Shown: piece by piece, positions 37,251 to 50,124 of the stretch
Position numbering within the stretch: the first letter of the stretch is position 1
How the letters are laid out: the number at the start of each line of letters is the position of its first letter
DNA from: Zonotrichia leucophrys gambelii
Taxonomy: Eukaryota; Chordata; Aves; Passeriformes; Passerellidae
Direction: 5' to 3'
Length of the DNA stretch: 64,000 nt
Assembly (NCBI RefSeq): GCF_028769735.1
Contig: NC_088172.1
Span: 75,912,631-75,976,630 of the forward strand
Position numbers and translations under genes: made by a program
Notes under the pieces: generated by a model
The model's database searches: none
The model's input: the letters and a program-made list of their open reading frames with translations, nothing else
What the model was told of the DNA's origin: nothing

Positions 37251-39894
37251 ATCTCCCCTTATGCCTGGAAACCTCTTCCAGGAAGGATGGGAAAGCAACC
37301 CATCCTCTGAGGTTTATCTCTCTCCCCACGATGGGGACAGCAGGCTGGGTTGAACACAGAGAGCTTGGAGGTCAGTCTCCCCACAGCAGTAAGCTTCCTC
37401 CCTGTCCAGGAGATGAGGATGGAGCAACAGAGCTTCTGGAGGCCAGATTAAAGGAGATGAGAAACCAAAGTAAAGCTTTGAGCTGACAGAGAAAACTTGA
37501 TGATCCAGGAGTATCAGTGGAATGAGGGAAGATCTTGCAGAGATCAGTGATATAAGAGCAATAAAGCAAAAGAACGTGACTAGCTACTCAAAGCTCCTTG
37601 AGTCATATTGCATTAGCCCATGCAGGAGAAAAATACCCTGTGTAATGCACAGAGAAATTACATTCAGAAATCCTGGGCCAAAGCTGAGAGGGGGGGAAAG
37701 TGCACAGGAGTCTCTGTTTTAGTGTCACTCTGTCACAAGCACTCACCCAAGGCACAAATGTCAATGAAAGCTGCACATCATCCTGCCCTGGTGAGCACAA
37801 AGGGCACCCTTGTGTCTGCAGGAAGAGACAGGGATGTGGCACCCAGTCCAACCAACACTGAAAATTCCCTGACACTGAGAAAATCTAGGTTGAAATCTGC
37901 AGGAAGCTCTGTGCCTAGCAGGTAAAAATATTGCTCCTTGTTCAAACAGAAGAAATCAGGGAAATCCCATTCCCAAATGCACTGTTTGCTGGCACTTAGC
38001 ATCTAGCCCAATGCTGATCTCACTTTTACAGGCATCAAGGCAGCATTAACATCATCTGAGAAACTTCAGACTTGGAGTGTGTAACCACAATCAGAATCAG
38101 GCCTTCAATAATTTTTGACATGAGAGTCTGTTCCCCTCCCCCTGTTCCTCCCATTATTTCCTGTGGTCTATAAGATAATTCACTAAAAATATTACTGTGT
38201 GCTGTTTGTACTGCCTGCCTTCTCAAGGTGTTCCTATGTCATCATCTCTTCCCCACTCGAATCTATGGAAATTTCATAAATCACTGCAGGTTACTCTCAC
38301 CTGCCGTGGGGACATGCATCACCTAAATATCCTCTTCACAAACTGGCTTTCACCTCAAGGACATAAGAAAAGATGCTCCTGCTGGCTGGTCTGCCTCTTG
38401 CCTCGCAGAGGGTGTGTGAGGAAAGCTCCAAACACAGGAGTATATTGATCTAAATTAAACACACAGACACAATCTAATTGCACTGACAGGAAACTGGTGT
38501 TTAAAGGCAGAAAATTAAAGCTGTTAATATAATAATGAACAGTTGTGCTTACTGTCTGTGCCTCCGACATTTCGTATTGTCATTTCACAGCTAATCACCA
38601 CCTCTCCCTCTTTTGTGGGAGTTAAAATGTTTTCATCCATTCACCCAACAAGGTAGCTCTCCAGTTCTTTGACAGTTACTAATATATCCTACCTGCTAAT
38701 GAGCCACCGAGCTGGAGCTGCCCAGGTGATGGAACAACAGCCGCCCACGCTGCGCAGTGACACCGCTCAGGTCAGGCACAGCACTCTGAAAGCCTCCTGC
38801 CTGCTTGCCTCGATCCCTCAGATGAGAGCAGTGCCCCAACAGCCCCACTGACCCCCTCAGTGCTGATGGGGAACATCAGGAGCAGCTCTGAGCAATGATG
38901 CCAGGCTGCTGCAGGAGCAGGGGCAAGCCACAGCCACTGCCTTTGGCCAGAGAGGTTCCTCCCTGGCTCAGGGCTGGAAAGTCAGGCCCCGGCCATGGAT
39001 GTGAACCCCAGCTCAAAGTGCTGCACCACCCATGGCTTTGCAAGGAATCTGCAACTCTGCCCATGCAGCTTCCCAGAAGAAGAAGCAGAGGTTTTTGAGG
39101 CACTGCACTTGAAGCTGGTCCTGGCTGTTGTAATTTGGCTCCCCTTATCTCTAGCCAAAGGCTGTGAACACTTCAGCCTGCAGTCCGTGAGGCCACTTCA
39201 AAGGGTCTCTCTGCAAGTTTACTGCCATCTGCCCCCTGCCTGCTCCCCCAGAATCACGGACATGAGCACTGCAGCTCAATGGCTTTTTTCGAGAGAGCTT
39301 GCTCACTGCTAAGTAAATATCTCTGCTCCACAGACAGTGAGCCTGGGGGGAGGCAGGAGCACAGACTTGCCTGCAGTCAGCAGCTGGACTGGGAAATGGG
39401 CCCTTGTCCCAGCCTCTGGCATTGCCAGTTCCCATTTCCAACAGCAGAAGAGGGAGAAGGGGAACGAGGCTCGTCTGCCTTTAAAGACAACCTGCAAGCT
39501 GATTTCCTCCAATGATTTTCCAATAAACTTGGCTACATCGCTTGAGTGGATTCTTGACAGCCTCAGCATAACAGAAAGGGCACCACATTCACCTACAGTA
39601 GCCCCCACAAGGGCTGCAGGAGCTGAAAGCCTGTGGAATAAATGTTACATTAGCCAGGCCAAGTCCTGCTTTGTGCTGCCCGCCAGTTACGTCCTGGGTG
39701 ATGAGTAACTACCTCGTTAATGGCAGAGGGATGACCTTGGAGTTGCCAAATGATTGGACCTGTGGCTACAGATCAGCATGACTGGGAGGCACCTTCTGCT
39801 TGCACAGCCAGTGTGTAGAGTCCTGCATCCAACTGGGAAGGAGAAAATCCAGAGAATTAAGGGTATTTCCATAATACATATTCATGCATATTTC
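37251..39894. other. Unassigned non-coding stretch
   Basis: No gene or repeat family is recognised. GC-richer sequence at 38700-39420 has overlapping frames up to 123 codons without domains. AT-rich sequence around 38450-38650 looks like a possible non-coding conserved block, but that cannot be tested here. Confidence 0.4.
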
Positions 39895-39910
39895 TTTTTT
39901 TTTTTTTTTT
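39895..39910. repeat. T16 homopolymer
   Basis: Sixteen consecutive T. It could be a retroposed tail on the minus strand, but no recognisable body follows. Confidence 0.95.
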
Positions 39911-41023
39911 GTCCCCTTCTGTTTTTTGGACACATTAATTTTTGAGAGCAAGGAGTTCCTACAGACCTGGAGCTATGTATTACACAAAAATAATTTCCTA
40001 GCTTTTTATGAGCAGCTTTTCAATATAATGAATCATGTCTGAGAAAGAAAATAATTATGAGCTTCCAGTATACTTTGTATAACACATCTATTGTTTTACT
40101 CTGGTCTACCATGTCTTTGTTATTTACCTCCTGTGTTTGATTTTTAAAAATCCAGTATTTTCCACCCTTTTTCTGCCTGACTTCCAGTTCCTTTTACTTC
40201 TCCTACACCTTTTGTGGACAGATCTCCAGGGCAGAGGATAATATTGCAGGTAAAAGCAAGTCATCTAACAATATCATGGCATTACCACATAGTTGATCTC
40301 CTCTCACATTTCCAGCTGTTCTCTGCCTTGCTTCACCACCTTCCTGCATACTGGAGGGGTTTCATAGAGTTCTCTGCACTGGAAATCTCATTTTTCCTTC
40401 CCTAAAGTGAAGACACAGCAATGTCACTGAACAGCTTAAATTACCTCGCCTTGCTCTTCGCCCATGATGGCACCCACATCTTTAGGAAACAGATTTTTGG
40501 CTTTGTTTGGGTTAGCAGTTTTCCATCCCCTGCATTTCTGTCCACCTGTCACATCTTCTGTCAGCTCCCTCTGTTTGTGGGCAGCATGAATTGCCCACCA
40601 GTCCCTCAGTCAGCCCCACGTACGCAGACCCACACCAGCTGCTGCGAGCAGTGTAGATGAAGATGAATGCCATCCTTCCTCCTGCAGTTTGCCCTGAAAT
40701 CTTCAGCTGAGGAGCTACAGGAAATCAGCCTCCAAGCCCAGACTTTCCACTACCAGAGACATGAAGAACAAAATAAGTCTTCATTTGCCCAAGAGGGAAG
40801 CAGTACTCATGGGTGACATCAAGTTCCTGTGGGGAGCAGCAAGGTAGTCAGGAAGCCCCAGATGCCACACAGCTTTCCCAGGTTCATTCCAGTGCTTGGG
40901 TTTATTAAATCCAGAGGGCATTGAGGAAGGGCCACTGACCAAGCAGGGACAGCAGAAGTCGTGTTTCAGAGGGAGAGTAAGGACAGCAAGGCAAAGTGGA
41001 GGGGTCTGTCCTGCAAAGCAGAG
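39911..41023. other. Unassigned non-coding stretch
   Basis: Nothing beyond short frames was seen. Confidence 0.4.
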
Positions 41024-41128
41024 CCAGCTCCACCATCCTCAGCGCCACACTGCAGAGCCTTAGAGCACTGCACTTCACATCCTCCAGCTCCATCCTCAGC
41101 ACCATAGTGCAGAGCATTAGTGCACTGG
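41024..41128. repeat. Diverged two-copy 60-bp tandem duplication
   Basis: CCAGCTCCACCATCCTCAGC at 41024 and CCAGCTCCATCCTCAGCACC at 41084 start two copies offset by 60 bases. Both continue through a CTGCAGAGC or GTGCAGAGC block, then a TTAG and GCACTG block. The copies differ by substitutions and a 3-base deletion, so the duplication is old. Confidence 0.85.
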
Positions 41129-44100
41129 TCCCTGGGGATTGCTGCCAGTGAGGGAATTGCTCAGTGGAGATTCCTCAGTTCTGGGTAGCCATGGCCTCTG
41201 GCACCATGTGTTAGTCAGCAAAGGTGGGAGGTGGTGATGGTGGTGATCAGAAAAGCCAAGGTGTGATCAGCTGTGTACAGCTGTAGCTGTAGCATTTTCC
41301 CTGGCCTGGCCTTGCCCACATGGAACAGAGAGTGGACAGTGGATGCAAATCATGGCTACTGCACCTGCCTTTTGCATTGGGAGTGAGCCCACTAACATCC
41401 TCCTTCACATGGATCCCATCCTCTGACAGGTAGGTACTATCCAGGCTTGCCCTAAAATCTGTCACTCAGAGGTCTCTTCTGAGGCACTCTGCTCCTTACT
41501 TGGCCCACAGCACAACCAAGAGGAATGCAGAGAAGGATGTAATTTCCCATTGCCCAGGCAATGCAAGTATCTTTCCTCGTTTTATAGGCACCTGCCAACA
41601 GGCTTTAAAAATAGGGGACCCAATTTCCATTTTCATGGTGTTCCCTTATAACATAAAGGAGCTTTAAATTGGAGTGATCTATATTCATCTCATGGTTTCT
41701 TTCCACTGCCATAGTGCTGTAAAACCTGCTGTAGTGTAAATGAGAATCAGGTCCAAAATGTTCCCCTACAGCACAGAATAGCACTGGTCCCAGTCTTTGA
41801 GCAAGGCACCTGGAAAGGGGGAGAGAAGGAGAAATTCCATGGTCAAAAAGGGAGGGAAGTAAAAGGGCAGGATGGCATATGTGACCTTGATAGGCACATT
41901 TGAGAAATAACCCTCTACCAGCTTATGGCTGTGGATAGCCCTCAGGGATGAGAGTGCTCAAGCTGTTCACACATGGGTGAATTAATGTGAGTCCAGGCTT
42001 GTGAGAGAAATAGAGACCATGGAAGTGACACCTTCAGTGACACAGTGTGTATGTGTATGTATAAATCTATATATTTATACACATGGATATCCCGGAGTTC
42101 TGGCAAATATTTTCAAATTTGTTTCAACTACCACCAAGATCCAGTGGATTACTGATAATTTAGACTTATTCTTCCTGTACGAGATAAGCAGTTTCATATG
42201 CAGTGTAAGTAAATATGTCAAGCAATTTCTTGGTTCACCCATCTGTAGCTGCCAGTCACGCTGGGATTTATGTATTAACTGCGTTGGATCAAATGTTGGC
42301 TCAAATGTTGGATAATTTGGTGAGAGAGGCCAGTGTTTTTCCAACTGAAAAGAGAACATGCTGGAAGATGGACAGGACTGTGAGCAATGGAATAGTTGTA
42401 CTTTTTTAACCCCTGAAAAATGCCACAGGCAGCAAGGCTAATCACCTCCACTCTTAAAACTGGGAGGACTGTGGGTTTGGTGTATGCACAGCTTAGGTGC
42501 AGGTAGCCCCTGCCATGGGCAGCACTCCCCTCTGACCACCTCCCCTGTGCCTGTGGGTGCAAACTTGGGACTCCTGAGCTTGGAGGAGGAGGAGAAGGCA
42601 GAGGTCAAGAGTCAGAGAACAACAGCTGCCCAGCAAGAGGTTTCTCTAACAACTCTCACCTCCACAAAGCCCATCTTTTTCTGTCAGGGTGTCTGTGCAG
42701 TCTCTCCTCTCACTGCTGATGGGTAGGCCAGCACAGCTAGGAGGCATTTTGATTTTATGACCAAGATCTACAGAGGTTCCCAAGTCACTTTGTGCATTCA
42801 TCTTCTTAAAAAAAATGATATGGAGAGAGGAGAGTGACTGAGTCCCATCCTCCCATCCCTTGGATCCTCATTGAACTCCAGAGAAACTTTCTTGCTTAAA
42901 TAAATTGTGCTGAGTGGAACCCTGGGACCTGGACTACGCTGGTGGATGAATGTTGGCATGTCCCAAGGTTTCCCCCACAGAGCTGCTTTGAGGACTGGAA
43001 GGACAACCTCTCTGACCCTTCTGCCTTCCTCTGCCTCTGGTACCTTCTGCCCTTCTAGTTCCCTGAGGGACTCTGAAACCTGACTGCCTCTCTCCTCGAA
43101 GTATCATGAAAAAGTCAGGTACAGGATTATGGGATGTTGAAAGAGAAAAGAAGGAAGGAAGAAGGGATTTTTCCAACCTAGCAAAGATGAAAGGTCATTA
43201 AGTTTGTAGAAGGCAGCCTTCAGCCATAAAAGAGGCTTTATCTGAAGTCTCAGATAGGTGAAAAAGATGTGTAAAGTGCAAACACACTGGCCAATGCTTT
43301 GCACCATGGAGTTAACAGTGTCTTTATGTGACACAGCATTTGGGGTGACAGTGCTCCATGAATGTCAGTGCTGTGGGTAACAGACCAGGAGACCCCATTA
43401 ACTTGCTCCTCTCATGGATTTCTGCTTCAAAACAAAAGGACAGGTTGGCTTGAGGCTCCCCATAGAGAAAGCAGGTGTCCAGTTGGTGGTCTTCTCATTC
43501 TGCAAACATCCATTGCTCCTCACCATCAAACACAGAGGTCAGGCACAGTACAGCAGCTATGAAAGCACTGCACATTTCCCAGCCAAAAAGTCTGAAAACA
43601 GCTAAATGAATTGAGTGGGTTAGAATGTGTGCAGGGTGCTGGTACTCAGTCCTAGGAAAAAATGCTGCGGCATTTGCCAGGGATTAAGGACATCACTAGC
43701 TGTACAGTTCATCCAGGTCTTGCTAACTCTTTTATGGATTCAAATAGCAGAGAGTCGCTGTTTCCTGCAAGCACAGACACAGCAAAACACCAGAGCCATT
43801 TCCCACAGCAGTTAAGTTTCTCGCAGTGGGGCACTGACACATCCTGGTGCTGCTTACTTTGCAGGACAGGTCAGAAGCAGAGCCCTGAGGGACATCGTGT
43901 CTTCTTCCTGTAACTTTTTCTTGCTGACAGTGGTCATATCACCCTCCAGCCCCCTTGGCCAACATATCTCAAGCAGAGAGATTTCTGTCACCAGCTGAAT
44001 CCGACCTGACCAAGAAAAAATCACAGTCGCTGGCTCTCGCAGAGCAAGGCTTGTTCACAGCAAGCCAAGAGATGAGCATGAGACAAGAGCGGTTTTCCCA

Positions 44101-44501
44101 AGCTCCCAGGAAAGAGACTGTTCATCCCAGGTGGTGTTTCCCAGAAGACTTACCTGGCTGGCATTGTTTCTCCAAGGCTCATTTTGCTTTTGCTACTTCC
44201 TAGCTCATATTTGACTAGTTAAAAGTTTTATCAGCCAGGGCCATAAATTATCATGACAGCTTCTAGGGAAACTCGGCCCTTTCGTCTCCTGCTCATTTCC
44301 TCTCTGTCCCTTGCCATTGATCAAACCTGCAGAGTTTTAGACTTTTCAAAAGCAGAAACAAAGAGAACTCCAACCCTGTCTAATTGAGATGTAGGTAAAG
44401 TTAAAAAGCAGCTGCCACGCATATCTTTGCCTCAATTAAATTGGCTCCTTGATATTTCTGATAATTCCTTTTTCTTCTTTCCTTTTCATATCTTTTTTCT
44501 T

Positions 44502-44503
<2 letters not shown>
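41129..44503. other. Unassigned non-coding stretch
   Basis: A two-copy TCAAATGTTGG repeat lies at 42290-42311. Alternating TGTA/TATA sequence is found near 42045-42080. A CNE-like AT-rich section precedes the T32 run at 44340-44470. No gene or repeat family was recognised. Confidence 0.4.

Positions 44504-44535
<32 letters not shown>
44504..44535. repeat. T32 homopolymer
   Basis: Thirty-two consecutive T, preceded by a T/C-rich stretch from 44465. It may be the poly(A) tail of a minus-strand retroposed sequence lying to its right, but no parent sequence or target duplication was recognised. Its exact length is likely to be unreliable in assembly. Confidence 0.95.
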
Positions 44536-44536
<1 letters not shown>

Positions 44537-47500
44537 GTTAGAGCAGCTTTATGATTAATGGCTGCTGTGATGTGGTGACATTTCAGCGTTTCGCATATCC
44601 CACGCCCCTGTTAAATGGCAGGGGCTCAAGCTCCTGTTTACAAGAAGCAAGAGGACTGCAAGTTGTACTATTAATCAACAGGGTAATTCAGCAGGGGTGT
44701 GGTGAGAGAGCTCAGAGCCCTGCTCCTGGCAAATGTGATACCCCCCCCAGGAAATTTGAAAATGTTTGTATCCAATGCACTCTGCAGCTGGGAGCAGAGC
44801 GGTTCAGCTGAGTAGCGGCTCAAGGAGTATCACTGCACTGCTTGAAGGTCATTAATTTGTGTCTGACGAGGGAGAAAAAAAAGCAGTGAAAGCCAATGCT
44901 TTTCCAATGTGTGGATTGAGGGCTCTAACAGGCCCTGAAGAGCTGATGCTGGAGAGCAGGAGTTGTGTTTCAACCCATTAAGCCCTGGCCTGACTTTCAA
45001 TGTCAAAAAGGAGATGGATGATGGTGCTGAGAGCAGTTTCTTTGCACAGGAGTTTGGAGGCTGTACAGTAAACTTTGAACGGGAAGAAGTGTGAGGAATA
45101 TCAGGCTTTGCTGGGGGCTGCCTCTGTAATAACAAGAGTTTCAGACATTGTAACTGTCTCTGATCCTGAAGAGACTTCAACAAAACTGGGTTCAGGAATG
45201 CTTCACTCTGCTGAGAAGGGAAGGGCGGCTGGTCCTGGAGGGAAACAAGCACAGTGGAATAAGACAACGCTGCATGCCAGGAAAGAGGGACTGATCCTCC
45301 TACTTAAAGGGCTCATTGAGAATCCAAAAGCATTGAATGACTGTAAAAGTAATGTTTAACCACATCCCTAAGAGAACATCCTAAGCTGCATGAGCATTAT
45401 GGCTGCCTGGCAAAAAGCCTCAAATTTCCATAGCTGGGTTTCTTGGTCAGGTCTCTGCTATGTCAGTCATTGTGCAGCTGGGGAGGGCAGATAAGGTGGT
45501 AGCCTGACATGACTTTGTGCACCAGCTAAGGAAAGCACAGCTGAGGAATGGGCTGTCAGGATTCTCCCTTTCTTTCCCTGGTGCAGCATTTCTGAACAGG
45601 GGTGCCAGCCCAGCATCTAGCATCTGATGAAGCATCAAAGCACAGAATGTCCTTTCTTCTGAATGGGAGCAGAACAGACTCCCGTGCCATTCAAGTGGGA
45701 GTTGCACAATGTGGCATGTTCAGCAACAAACAAAAAGACACAGGTTAAAAATAAGACTTCCAGAAAAGGATTGGAGAAGCTAACTTCGATCTTCTTATCA
45801 AAACACAGAACACAGCCCTATAATCATCAGTGTCAGGACAACTGAGGGGGCTGCAAAATGTGTTACGAGAGCAGAAATTCCTTAAGTCGGCTTTCTGAGT
45901 AAAGGAAACTTATGATGTAATTACACCCTACCAGCCACCAGTGCAGCAGCAGCAGGTTCTGTTGTCTCTGGATGTCTCTGTTCCTCCCTACAAGGGTGTA
46001 GTTATAGTAGAAGCAATCCAGCCAGTCCAAGCTATCCCACATAAAATAGCAGCAGTGAAGAAAATAATTTAAAGCTTTGTCTGCCTTGGCCATATGGGCC
46101 TTATAAATGATGTTCCCAGTTCTAAAACAGGAGAGGCTTCTCTGCGGGACCAGGACAACTAAAATCAGTGTGTTGTCTAACAGCTGTGGAGATGGAAGAA
46201 GTTGTGGTTAGTCTTTGGGAAGACTTGTGGAGCAGCAGCCCTCAGAGAGAGCATCAGAGGTGGTGCAGCTGTTGTGTGGAGCTATTGCAGAGAGCACTGT
46301 GGCTCAGCACCACAACAGCGATTATCCTTCAATGGCTGGGAGGGGAGCAAAGCCAGCAAAGCAAAGAGGAGACACCCCCAGTCTATTCTACATTGCTACC
46401 TCTCTTTGCAGAGCACCAGCAGAGACATACAACAGATGAAAGGTCCCTTCTTGGGCAAGCAGTATCCAAACATCATCCTTGCTGCTGCCTGCCTAACTGA
46501 CCTCCGAGAGGTACTGAACAAACACTCTCCAACATAAATAAACCAAGGGATGCACAGCAAGTGCTTTCCCTGAACTAGAGGAGCTCCCAAACCAGGGGTT
46601 GGCAGGCCTGGGAGGTCCAAGAGAAAAGACTTTAAGGAGGCTTTGACAGCGGGTTCAGGGCCACAAGCTTCTGAAGGGGAAACATCAGAGGGACATGTTG
46701 GCACAGCTAACCTTGCCTGGGGAGTGTCTGGGATGGGCACATGTCTCCTGGGAGAGACCAGCTCTAACCAACCCTGCAGGGGTAGGAGAATGGGCCAGCA
46801 GATCTAATGACTTTCTTTTTATTCCCCTTTTCTGCCTTAGTTCCTGACAAAGGTGCCTCTTTGTAAATAAAAGAAATCATCGTTTTAATTCTTCCACAAC
46901 CAGGCTTAAGCAGAGCAAATAGATTTAGATACAAAACCCAAGGGACAGGAAGCTCTGTTGGAGGCCACAGCTTTATCCAGTAACCCCAGCCACATCCTCT
47001 CCTCCCTCCTCTGCTGAATAATTCAGAGCTTCATTTTCTTATCTGTTCTAATCTAGGTTTGTACAAACCAGCCCTGCTGTTAAGTAACATGAGGAAGATA
47101 AAGAACAACAAGGCATCTTTGTGCAGGGGAAGCCTCAGCAGGCAACAGATACCTCCCCTTTGTGCTGCTGCTGTTCAAGAGAAGAACTGGCATCTTTCCT
47201 TTGCACTGGCACACTTGTTTCCCTTCATTTTTTCTTCATGCTCCTTTCTCCACAGGAATCATTATGTGCCTAGGCTGGCCTCTACCTGAAGCAGGAAAAG
47301 CCAAGAAGCACTGAGGGGGTAAAGGAAAAACAAAAAAGCTCCAAGATCTGTAATAGACTTTTCATTTACTAAATCTTTTAGAAGTTTTCCTTCTTTCTTC
47401 ACTAAATATCAGTTGCTTAAGATAATCTGTGAACCTGCAGAATGGCCATTAGGAGCTCCCTGGTGACTAGGTTAATTCACAGTAAATTACAGGCACTGCC

Positions 47501-48299
47501 AAGGAGATTGCAGGGAGGTTAGGAAGAGATTGGAAGCGGCAGGCAGCAAAGCACTGTAGCATTTACCAAAACCAGAAAATAGAACAATAATCAAGGATTG
47601 TAAGGAACAAGGAGTCCAGGCAGTGAATGCATGTTGGAATAGTCATTTCAAAACTCTGACAAATGCTGGTGAACACTGGCATCAACACTGAGCAAGTTTT
47701 CTGAGTGACAGATCAGCAGTAGTCTGTGTTACCATACATAGGAAGCATGAAGAACAGGCATAAAGAGACTGCCCTTTTCCCAACTGTTTTTTAATGTGGT
47801 AGAACACAGGAATGTTGGGCAAGAGCCAAAAACTTGGCTGCACCAGGCACTGTGTGCACGGAAAGATGTTTTTCAGGGAGATGACAACCTTTCCCACCTT
47901 CCCCTTCCCCTCACCATCCTTCCATCCTTTCCCATTTGACTGTTAATACAATGGCATTGACCTTGTCATCAGCCCTGCCACTGGTGTTCCTGTGAGGACC
48001 TGGGCTCTTTCATAACCCAAATATTTGCCAGTGCACTGTGTGTGCTCCTGCTCAGGGGCAAGCTCTCTGGATGCACCTCCCTGATGAAGACCAGCTAGTT
48101 GTAAGCATGAAGTTTGTAGACAAGTTCCCTCTGCATGTCACATCTCACAGAGCATGCTTTGCCTCCTTTCTCCTGGCTCACTTTATAGCCCAGATCCCTC
48201 TCATGTGCTTGGCCACTCTGATGTGGGAATAAGTACATTTCCATAATCATACTCGAGAGGAAAGAAGGGGGAAATGCCACAATCCAGGCAATCCCAGAA
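44536..48299. other. Unassigned non-coding stretch
   Basis: Two acceptor-like polypyrimidine tracts end at 46842 (CCCCTTTTCTGCCTTAG) and 47255 (CTCCTTTCTCCACAG). The first is followed after 25 bases by AATAAA and could mimic a short terminal exon. Neither opens a recognisable peptide. No repeat family was identified. Confidence 0.4.
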
Positions 48300-48893
48300 T
48301 TACTGAACAGTGATTTCAGTCACAGCAACGTCTAAGTGCAATAAAATTGTGCCTAGAGAGCTTTTTGAGACTGCCAGAGTGGTCTCTTCTATAGGACTGT
48401 TCCTATCTACTGGGGACTGCAGCTGTACACTGCAAACCTCCTCAGGGCTCCCAAAACAGAAAACTGCCAGCATTTCTTCACCACAGCTTCCAGACACAAA
48501 AGACTCCCTCAACAGATTTGCCTCTTGTCTGCATCCCTTCAAGAGACCAGCATAGTAAAGACCAGCTTGGCCCATAGTGGCGGTGCAGCCAAAAAGAGGC
48601 CACATAGCAAGTGTCACCATCCCACAGTGGCTTCTCTTCGGCCTCCCACCCAGGATTTGTTTCTTTCTCTTGCTATTTCCACAGTCCCTTACACCAGCCA
48701 CTGCTGTGGCTACCAGCCAGTATTCAGATCCCTGTGATATTCTGGTTGTGCCTTCCTCATGTATAAAAGGCTGGTGTTCAGCACTTTCCCAGTAAGTTGG
48801 TAGGAGATGATCCTCCAGTGTTCTGGGGTTTTCTGCACTATTCAGCTCAATCCATTCTTCCACCTTTCTGGTGGGCTGCAGGCAATAAGGCAT
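48300..48893 (-). other. ATG-initiated 197-codon open frame, coding status unproven
   Basis: This is the second-longest ATG frame. Its predicted product has a cysteine-containing, non-repetitive composition and no recognised domain, signal peptide or membrane helix. No polyadenylation or splice structure on the minus strand supports it. The opposite strand of the same DNA carries an exon-like segment (48685-48791), so at most one of the two readings would be real. Chance is the default. Confidence 0.1.
48685..48791 (+). other. Exon-like 107-bp segment with strong splice-like borders
   Basis: It is preceded by the polypyrimidine tract TTTCTCTTGCTATTTCCACAG and followed by GTAAGT (48792-48797), a perfect 5' splice site hexamer. 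One plus-strand frame is open across the whole segment and closes only inside the donor. The peptide is unrecognised. Length is typical of a vertebrate internal exon. Such pairs occur by chance at a low rate in 64 kb, so a lncRNA exon, a pseudo-exon or chance are all possible. Confidence 0.2.
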
Positions 48894-48916
48894 AGAGGTC
48901 TCTGGAAATTCAGCTA

Positions 48917-48974
48917 TCTCACCCTTCCCTCCCTTCTTCCTTTTCTTCTTCCCCCCACCCCCAACCCCAGGCCC
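48917..48974 (-). other. Polypyrimidine tract ending in a G-quadruplex motif
   Basis: From 48921 the plus strand is almost pure pyrimidine for about 50 bases. At 48951-48974 it has four C runs (CCCCCC, CCCCC, CCCC, CCC) separated by 1, 2 and 3 bases, so the minus strand meets the standard rule of four G runs of at least three with loops of 1-7. Such tracts can form a quadruplex or triplex. It lies about 130 bp after the exon-like segment. Confidence 0.75.
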
Positions 48975-50124
48975 TGGGCTGCCAGGGCTTTTTTAATATG
49001 AACTTGAATTTTTTTCTGCTAGTAAAACATAATTGTACCAAAAAATCATACATGCCTTTTTTCTTTTTTCCTGAAAATACACATATTAACCTATTGGAAA
49101 GCCTTAGTTTCTTCTGCCAACTGGTATCAACAGTCAATCAGAGTCTGTCAACATACCAATTTTATCATCTCCAACTCGGATAGCAGTGCAGTCGTCATGG
49201 GAACCAAAATAGTAACTATGGAATAGCTGCCTTAGTAACAACAACAACAAAAAATGTGTTGGCATAAAATTGCATTTGTAGTAAATTTCAGTTAACACTT
49301 TAGAAATTAAACAGCTGCTGTGTGAATCCTGTAGTTTGTAAAATCAAGGGCCCTCTCCAAGGAAATGGGGGCTTTTAAAGTTCTCCAAGACCTAACCTTG
49401 TTGCTGGCCCCTAGTGCTCTAATTTGAAAGAGAAGTAATAGGGGGAAACACATATTTATTTTGATCTGGGCATTTGCGTAACATGAGATTAAAGATGCAG
49501 AGGCTTTACCCTGTTTGAAGAGGCAACCTGCATTCCTATATACAGAGTTAAATTTGTGATGCTGGGGAGAACTGCTAACTACAGAGACTTTAAACACAGC
49601 TTGCTTTGGTCCTTGTGAAAATCCAAAAGAACATGGGGAAACAGCAGGAAGGGAAACATGGAAATTGCTGTATCAGTGCAGACCTGTGGCCCAGACTCGG
49701 GGCATATGCTCATTTCAAAGGAAAATGCGTATTCTCAAAATGCTTAGGTCACACATGCACAGAGATTCAGCTTTTCAGGATAGTGGGTCACTCCCTTAGT
49801 CCATTGAAAGCCACATTATATTCCCAAAATCAAGTGAACAGAAAGAGGGTATGTCTAAGAAGAGCACTTGCTGGGTTTGTCTTTTCAGAGGACAGGTTAA
49901 ACACAGGGCTTTTATCCCCTCCAGACCTCTGGTTTCTGTCCTGAAACACCTTCAGAAACAGGAAAAGTCAATCCTAGCTTTACTTTGTACGTGACCTGTA
50001 AAGATCCTGCCAGATCTTCTTGCATTGCATAGATGAATATGATTCTCCTAACAGCAAGGATGAATAGCTAATTTGCAGTTCTGCTTTTTAATTCACTGTC
50101 AAGGAGGTGACCTGCTCAGCTGAG
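48975..50124. other. Unassigned non-coding stretch
   Basis: A weaker X-box-like site, GTCGTCATGGGAAC (11 of 14 to the RFX palindrome), lies at 49191-49204, followed by an AAC trinucleotide run near 49240. No gene was recognised. Confidence 0.4.

Noticed and set aside
39895..39910. T16 as evidence of a retroposed pseudogene.
   Set aside because: Runs of this size are frequent, and neither a body nor a target duplication was found.
46842..46872. A short terminal exon after the acceptor-like site, with AATAAA close behind.
   Set aside because: The exon would be only about 40 bases, there is no GT-rich downstream element, and no upstream exon was found.
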